Positions 57,814-64,000 of a stretch of DNA of 64,000 bases are shown here, piece by piece. The DNA lies in the NCBI GenBank assembly GCA_964020975.1, contig OZ026617.1, positions 30,341,859-30,405,858 on the forward strand, read 5' to 3'. Each line of letters opens with the position of its first letter. Within the stretch, counting starts at the first letter, position 1. The DNA comes from Hermodice carunculata (lineage: Eukaryota; Annelida; Polychaeta; Eunicida; Amphinomidae). The translations under genes and the position numbers were made by a program. The notes under the pieces were generated by a model. The model had not been told where the DNA came from. It did no database searches and worked only from the letters and a program-made list of their open reading frames with translations.

Positions 57814-60180
57814 ACCTTTTAAAACAGTTTCAAAATATTAAGATTCCATCACACATACCTTACAATATTTTAAAATACTGAAACAATTTTCCAGTTTACA
57901 AATATGTTTTTACAAACATTGCTGCTATAGCCGTGAAAATAATAGAATTTATTTGTCTGTAGCCGGTGCTTTTTTTTCTCATTTATCCATGTGAACATTG
58001 AAAATCGAGTAAAATTTGCAACTGCATTAGAGTGGAATTCATGACAATAGACCGTTATTCTATTTCGGAGGCTTTTCACATAAGTACAAGCAAGTTTACA
58101 TCCCTCACTTAAGATACGGGAGATTGTGGTCAATGTTTGGTTGAGGTATATAGCTTTCATTCATGGGCCCATTTTGCATACCAATCAAGGATAACTGTTG
58201 ACCCAGTCTTAAATTTAGTGCTGAAAGAGATAATTTTCGATATAGAAACCTAATTGGTACTAATGAAGTGCATATACGGTCTTGCCATGTTTTCACTCAA
58301 AATGAAATTCATTGTTTTTGGATTTTGATCTTTCACGTATTTCTCCATAGATGAGGCTTGCAGGAAAAAATAGAAAGACACACAGATTATTATGCCAAGC
58401 TCCTAACAAAAGCTTAGAAGATGATCAGTATGCGAAGATACTGGACTATTTTTAAGCCATATATTAGATCTAGGAAGTAAGCATTTATTCTGCACATAGT
58501 ACCAGCTGTTGTGTGTTAATAATACCATGAATGTAAGCTTTCAGATACATGGGTAAATCTTAGCTAACAATTTCGACCCAGAATCCTCTTAGTAACATTC
58601 ATGCGAGAGGTCAATTCACCCTGACACGCAATTCTGACGTAATTAAGTTTCGTTTATTAATTATTAGATCTTATGAAATGACATTATAGCACCATCAGTG
58701 TGCGCTTACAATCATTTATAACAAAGTTGCCCTGTTGTGGATCGTTTGTTTTGACAAAACGGTTGTTTCAACGCAGATAAGTATAAAATGGAGAACATGT
58801 ATAAGCACTTATCTAAATATCCAAAAATTTTTATGTAAGCCCAGACTAGGAATGCTGAGAGTATTCCTACTTCCAGATATATAGGCGTAATATATACCTT
58901 TATTTGGGACTAGGATTAAAGTCACGGCCTTTATTTACCCAAAACATTGGACAACTCGTCATGTTTAGCTTTACTTATTAGTATAACTATCAATGAAACG
59001 TGGATCCACTGGTCCAAAATCTTTAAACTTCATGATAGTCCTTTCTATTTTCATTTATTGTAAACTTGTAATAGCTTTGCGATACTGCGTTTTGTCTTTC
59101 TCTTTTGCTGTGCTCTTTTATCTGGAATATGGTGGGTTTTTTCGTTTGTTTTGTTTTGGTTTTTGTTGTGTGTAATCATATTGAGATTGTTTACATGAAT
59201 GATGTCGTAAATTGTTGTTAAATATATGTCATAATATTCGTAAAGTGTATTTTATTTCCCGTATATTCCGGGTCGAATATAGTTGTTGTTTGTGTAAGAG
59301 AGACAAATAAATATTATTCATCTTTTATCCTATCTTTTGTAACTGATTATACTATATCATAATAAATAAACGTGATTTGCATTTTAACTAAGGGATGGTT
59401 CAACATTATAAAAGAAATAATAACTGGTACTTAGAGTACTTAATTTCATGACCCTGTCGTAAATTAGTGCTTGTGCAGTGATGGTTTTCCTAACAATATC
59501 ACTAAATTCCATCCACAAAATTTAAGTTAGAAAAAGACTATCATTGTCCATCATCTGTAAAAGTGTAAAGATTGACATACCCCTCCCTCTGTCGATGCGT
59601 ACTGTAGATACTAATTAAAAATGATGACAAGGATGAAAGATCACTACCACGATCAAATCAAACTTGGAAAGAAAGGGCGCCAACAACAAAGATGATGAGA
59701 CTGAAACACAATTGAGAGGTTGATAAATGGTTTATATATCCAAATAGGAAATGAATTAAACGCACGAAAAGAACACAACCTTGTCTTTACGCCATGGCTC
59801 GTATAGGACAAATGCGCCTTTACCGATGTTCTTTATGATTTTTTGGCCAGCTTGGTTGAGAAACTAATGATCTGCTACACCTGTAATCATCCGTGTGGCA
59901 TAATCAACACAGCTACGTTCACGCATATAATAAGTTTATAACAAACATATATTTAGAAAGTGCATTCTAGCACGTTACTTTATGAACTTAATTAGTATGG
60001 CCCTTTGTTTACAATGCAATGGCGCCATATGAACAGTGTGGTATAGTTAAAATGCATTTTCATTATGTGAAGTCCTACATTCCCGTCTATTTTCTTCGTA
60101 GCGTTCCCCCTCACTCGCTCATTTTAGCTAGACCACTCGCTGGGGAACGTATGGAGAAGATGGATGCAAAGCAGGCCACC
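56600..60180. other. Non-coding, no gene recognised
   Basis: AT-rich sequence with a T-rich tract near 56765-56810, the (AT)n at 57744 and only short frames without recognisable domains. The 96-codon minus frame at 57870-58160 and the 63-codon one at 57534 show no family. No S or T repeat was recognised here, unlike in most of the window. Confidence 0.35.
57744..57809. repeat. (AT)n microsatellite
   Basis: About 33 AT units. Confidence 0.95.
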
Positions 60181-60181
60181 C

Positions 60182-60185
<4 letters not shown>

Positions 60186-60278
<93 letters not shown>

Positions 60279-60289
60279 CTCTCTCTCTC

Positions 60290-60327
<38 letters not shown>
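60186..60327. repeat. Compound (CT)n-(CA)n-(CT)n-(CA)n microsatellite
   Basis: Alternating blocks of about 28 CT, 15 CA, 7-8 CT and 17 CA units. The long frames on both strands (60019-60426, 60111-60386) are products of this repeat. Confidence 0.95.
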
Positions 60328-60329
<2 letters not shown>

Positions 60330-60429
60330 GGGGGCCCTTGAAGTTTTTCTTAGGGCGCAATGGCGATTAACGTATATATCCAGCAACGAGCGCGTGGCGC
60401 TGCAAGCGACGCACCACGTAGGCTAACCC

Positions 60430-62290
60430 GAACCTTCAGGGTGCTGTGCACACAATAAACTAAAACTGATCTTCAGACAGGTGGGTTTCCTTTTAGTCTT
60501 ACTATATTACGGGGCGTCTTCCGAGCTGTAAACTGCCAATAACCAGGCTGATATTTCCCAGTCTAATAGTGTACCTCTGTCTGAAGCAAGAAATCAACCC
60601 ACTAAAGATTTTGACAAATATGCTAGCATTCCGACTACCAGTTGACCACAGATTCAGGTTAAGTGACAATGCACAAGTTAACCTCCATTGGAAGTGGAGA
60701 TGCCCTATCTTAACTGGAAAAGCGAGCGCATGAACGACATGAACAACGCATTGATGAAATTGAGTCTTTTTTTTCTATTATATGGGTCACAGAGTAAGGC
60801 GTATCACAAAGCAGGCTCAATCGAAAATCGAAGCCAAGTTTTTCGAAATTGTCAGTGCTGGGGAACGGACGGTTCTTTAAAACTAGTACACCCCAAGATC
60901 GCACTCTTCAAACCAGAGTGTCCCTGGCAATCTGTCTTGTCACCAAATTTCCAACACCCAAATCCATAAACTGTTCCTTTTCACCTCAATCAGGATAAGC
61001 ATATGCCAAGGTCTTTTTAGCAGAACTTAATATTGGTCCAATACTGACCTGCCAAGACTTATACTGAACAGTCAGTTGTGCCAAAGTGCAGGAACTTCTA
61101 AGTAGCACATTCATCTTAGCAAGTTCAATATCATCAATTAAGCGTCTGTATTGTCGAGTGATTTCTTACCGTATGACTTTGATTGCAGCTTGTTGATTCA
61201 GTACGAAATCGGTGCAAGCGCTGTTATAGTGGAATAAAAATGCCAGCGCCAAACTGGGTTTCATATTGACGGGCCATTTGCCGATTTAGATGCTCTGCTA
61301 TCATATATTTTATCTATGAAATAAAACCGCTGTGCAGACCTTCATCTTGAGCCACATTGGGATCATGCTGCATACTTTGTCAGACTTTGAGATTTAATGG
61401 TGCTAACAGGATGCTTTCAAATATTGTGGGATTTTCAATAGTTGGACTTTTGCAATAGACCATTTGTTATTCTTATGAAATGAAATTAAGAAATTGTAAA
61501 CGTTTTAAAAAAGTGAACCTTTCTCTTGTGTTTTTATCTCCTGTGGTACATTGTGATATCATAAGAGAATGCTATTTGCTCTCCAAGAGCCATATTTTCG
61601 TCGTTTCTTTCTTTAAAAAACCACATGCCCTTTCAAAGTAATTGTAAAACTATCTCAAAATGGGGTACCAGCACTTTCACATCCAGTGTCGGTACTGTCC
61701 TGGCTGCAAAACTCATATCTGGTCATATTAATTTTATTTTGCAAAACACTTGCAATGTATGTTAGCGTCTTAGTCACAATGAAGAAAGCCACACGCATCG
61801 TTTGTAATAACATCGTGAATGAATCGAGAATCTCATTGTGAGAAAAATTTCTGTCAGTGTCAAACCATGATTAAGCTTAATTATATGCCCATTTACGTTA
61901 TCAGAGATGCCAATCTTAAAAACAATATTTCAGACGCATTTTGATAAGACCTTCAGGGAAAGATAATATATAACAAAGAATAAATACGAAAATACTCAAT
62001 TGAATGCGGGACAAAAACTGTAAAATAGAAAAAAAAACAGCCAAAATAGAAAAAAAACAGCCAATTTCTGAGATGGTTCCTGTTGATCAGGGGTAGCTGG
62101 CGTCTCTGCATTATCTTGGGAATAGATTTAACAAAGCTCTACAAGTATACATATCAAATTTATATATATATTTGGTTGTTTCAGGAGCTATAGTCGTGCG
62201 ACACACCCAATATTCAATTCTGTAATCGGAAGACAGTTTTTCCCTAATTTGTCAACTTTCAGACTGGAAAGTCAACACCACGATACACAG
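60430..62290. other. Non-coding, no gene recognised
   Basis: A 93-codon plus frame at 60688-60969 is the longest here and has no recognised domain. A short internal duplication 'AAAATAGAAAAAAAACAGCC' occurs twice near 62024-62060. The rest is unremarkable. Confidence 0.35.
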
Positions 62291-62310
62291 CCTTGCGTTG
62301 CCAACACACT

Positions 62311-63197
62311 TCACCTTCTTGTGAAACAAAAGAAGCCTTTAATTAAACTCTGATCTCTCATAGCTTCCTTTGTGGCACGATGTGTATATGGATAAGCCAC
62401 ATGGTTAATGGTTGAAAGCCATGTTTCAGAATCAACATGCCTTTTGTCTTCCCTTGTGCCATCGCTGTGCTGCAGATAGTTGAGAAGTCTTTGTGCCTTT
62501 GACACTTTTAGCATTTCTAGCATCCAGAGGTATTGTGCGATGATAAATCTTCCACCTGGCCGCCAGAATCTGTAATGTACATGTATTTTCAACGACACGT
62601 CTCGCGCAGGGCAGCCTATAATTGAATATGCGCTTGTCTTCCTGTAGGTTTTTTTTACTGGACATGGCCTCAGCAGATACCTTTTGAGTGGAAAGGCTTC
62701 ACCTACTACGTTTACATAGGGGAGTAGCTCGCCACCTTCATGCCCAGCGAGTGGGCTGTCAGAGGGAGGTTTGGCAATTTCCGGCTGTAATAATTGTTCA
62801 AGGATTGATTCTGCTAAAATTCCACCGTAAATATTTCGATCATAACTCCCAATATCTACGGCGGTAAAACAGAACTTTGCGTCTACTAACGTTCGCAGAT
62901 TGATCGAGAAGTCCTCCTTGATATTGTAGAAGAACGAACCAGAGTTTGCTGGGGCTTGAATCAACACATGTTTGCCATCAATAGCTCTGACGCAATTTGG
63001 GAACTGCCATATTGGCAAAAAGTCCCCCGCAATACTCTTCCAGCTTGCAGTAGTTGCTGTTGACATCACTTTGGGTTGCAATATTTCATACAGGGCTTCA
63101 CATCTCTCTATTACGACCTTGTCTTTCGTCATATGACCCATATGAAAGCTAAATGCTATTGTACTCAGTGAATCACCAGTAGCCAAAAATCTGATTA
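62311..63197 (-). mobile_element. PIF/Harbinger transposase (DDE_Tnp_4), inactive
   Basis: The minus-strand frame reads LATGDS (family start of exon), IWQFPNCVRAIDGKHV (first catalytic D, residue ~70), VDIGSYDRNIYGG (~110-122), then an AFPLKRYLLRP block (~164-174). Where the family has G-D-x-AF the copy reads V-G-E-AF, so the second catalytic D is missing. Downstream, FNYRLPCARRVVENTC with the third acidic residue (E of VEN) is in another frame, shifted at an A8 run (~62650). The C-terminal LLNYLQ part is back in the first frame, so there are two frame changes. TTTTTCTAATCAG just upstream (ending ~63195) is a good acceptor giving R-FLATGDS. The upstream exon, Myb/MADF partner and terminal repeats were not found adjacent. 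It is a fairly young dead copy. Confidence 0.9.
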
Positions 63198-63199
63198 GA

Positions 63200-64000
63200 A
63201 AAAGAAAACAAAATGATCAATTAAGAATACTGTTCTACCCAACATACCATCCTTCAGATACTGTATATTACTTAAAATTACTCAAAACATCAGACACATG
63301 AAATTCAGGCTTTCTATGGCAGCAAAGGATATTCGGCAGAACTTACATGTATTGCGTCACCTGGCCAACTTTGAGGTTGATCCTGCTAGGTAAATAATTC
63401 AAAATAAAGTGCCGACAATCTAGATCTCCGACAATTATTTTAATTCTTTATAAATTATTTACCATATAAGGTGAGCAGGGCAAAAGTCAGAGTCTCACAG
63501 TTTTTCCATACACTAATTTTAATATATCCCTTTACTCTGGCTGGATCTTCGTGTCATACATTGTTTAAATGATGGTTGGTCTATAAATATAAAACACTCA
63601 CGAAAGAAAATATGCTATACCTTTTATATCTGATCTACACCAAAAAATGTAGTTGTGGTGCCCTTTGCGCTACCTCTCAGAAGGAAAAAGGCGCCACCCC
63701 AGGTACTCTTTACCTTTCATGTTCCCACAAATTTTACAAACCGAACATATTACACATATGTATCTTCATTGTTGCCTCTGAATCCCCACTGGGATTCAGA
63801 GGTAATAATTACATCATACCCATCTATACATTTGTTTAGTAGATTTATTTATGGATCACCATGCATGGATATAACTGCCTTCTGGTGCTATACAAGGTTC
63901 TGACACGATTGTCTTTATTTTGCGTTCTTTGTATATAGAACCTGAATAAAACAGTCAAAATTGCTGGTTAATGCCCCAGACTGCCACAATGGGTAACGCA
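63200..64000. other. Non-coding, contains a perfect hairpin
   Basis: Upstream side of the Harbinger exon on the minus strand, where its first exon should lie, but no FLATGD-preceding helical segment was recognised. The short plus frames at the right edge show no domain. Confidence 0.3.
63775..63802. repeat. Perfect 12 bp hairpin with 4 nt loop
   Basis: CCTCTGAATCCC (63775-63786) and GGGATTCAGAGG (63791-63802) pair perfectly around CACT. It is GC-richer than its flanks. It could be a transposon terminus, a small-RNA stem or chance. Confidence 0.7.

Noticed and set aside
60019-60426. 135-codon frame and its minus-strand counterparts of 91 and 65 codons
   Set aside because: They are translations of the CT/CA microsatellite (Ser-Leu, Thr-His, Cys-Val and Arg-Glu runs) and not genes.

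Overview
This is an AT-rich animal nuclear window, almost certainly from a marine invertebrate. It is gene-poor and repeat-dense. The organism type is an inference from four things seen in the sequence: coding is interrupted by GT/AG introns; there are long (TA)n, (CT)n, (CA)n and (ATT)n microsatellites; LINE, Penelope-like, LTR, Harbinger and Polinton-like remains coexist; and a dispersed ~0.5 kb repeat resembles types I know from molluscs, brachiopods and hemichordates. I cannot narrow the phylum from the sequence alone. There are no operons, no tRNA genes that I can see, and no prokaryotic features.

Layout. 1-3.8 kb is non-coding, with a LINE tail and two strong hairpins. At 3.9-7.1 kb (minus) lies the one large intact reading frame, a 1052-codon exon. 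It appears to be secreted, with at least two CUB-like domains and the first part of a C-type lectin domain that breaks off at a good splice donor. 8-15 kb and 44-50 kb are collinear diverged copies of each other (same strand, about 36 kb apart), each ending in a dead Penelope-like reverse transcriptase. 15-25.5 kb is mobile-element debris: a Polinton-like fragment, a duplicated ~1.1 kb block (16.1 and 24.3 kb), a ~0.5 kb tandem repeat (called T here), two LINEs and an LTR gag remnant. 26.0-27.4 kb holds three tandem copies of a second unit of 492 bp (called S here). 28.6-30 kb (minus) is a broken copy of a conserved multi-copy invertebrate family, with a frameshifted THAP-domain gene 1.4 kb away and divergent at 31.4 kb (plus). 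35-37.9 kb is a decayed Tx1/L1-type LINE. 40.7-44.2 kb and 53.0-55.2 kb are another duplicated pair, with one inner segment inverted. 48.4-48.8 kb is an unusual array of degenerate ~20 bp palindromes. 56.5 kb carries a MADF-like exon remnant, and 62.3-63.2 kb a dead PIF/Harbinger transposase.

The genes do not form an evident pathway. The likely host gene is the CUB/lectin exon; most of the rest is mobile-element history. The observations most worth follow-up are that exon, the S and T ~490 bp units that repeatedly occur together and share a 16 bp core, the palindrome array, and the duplicated blocks that act as filled and empty sites for a ~1.1 kb insertion.
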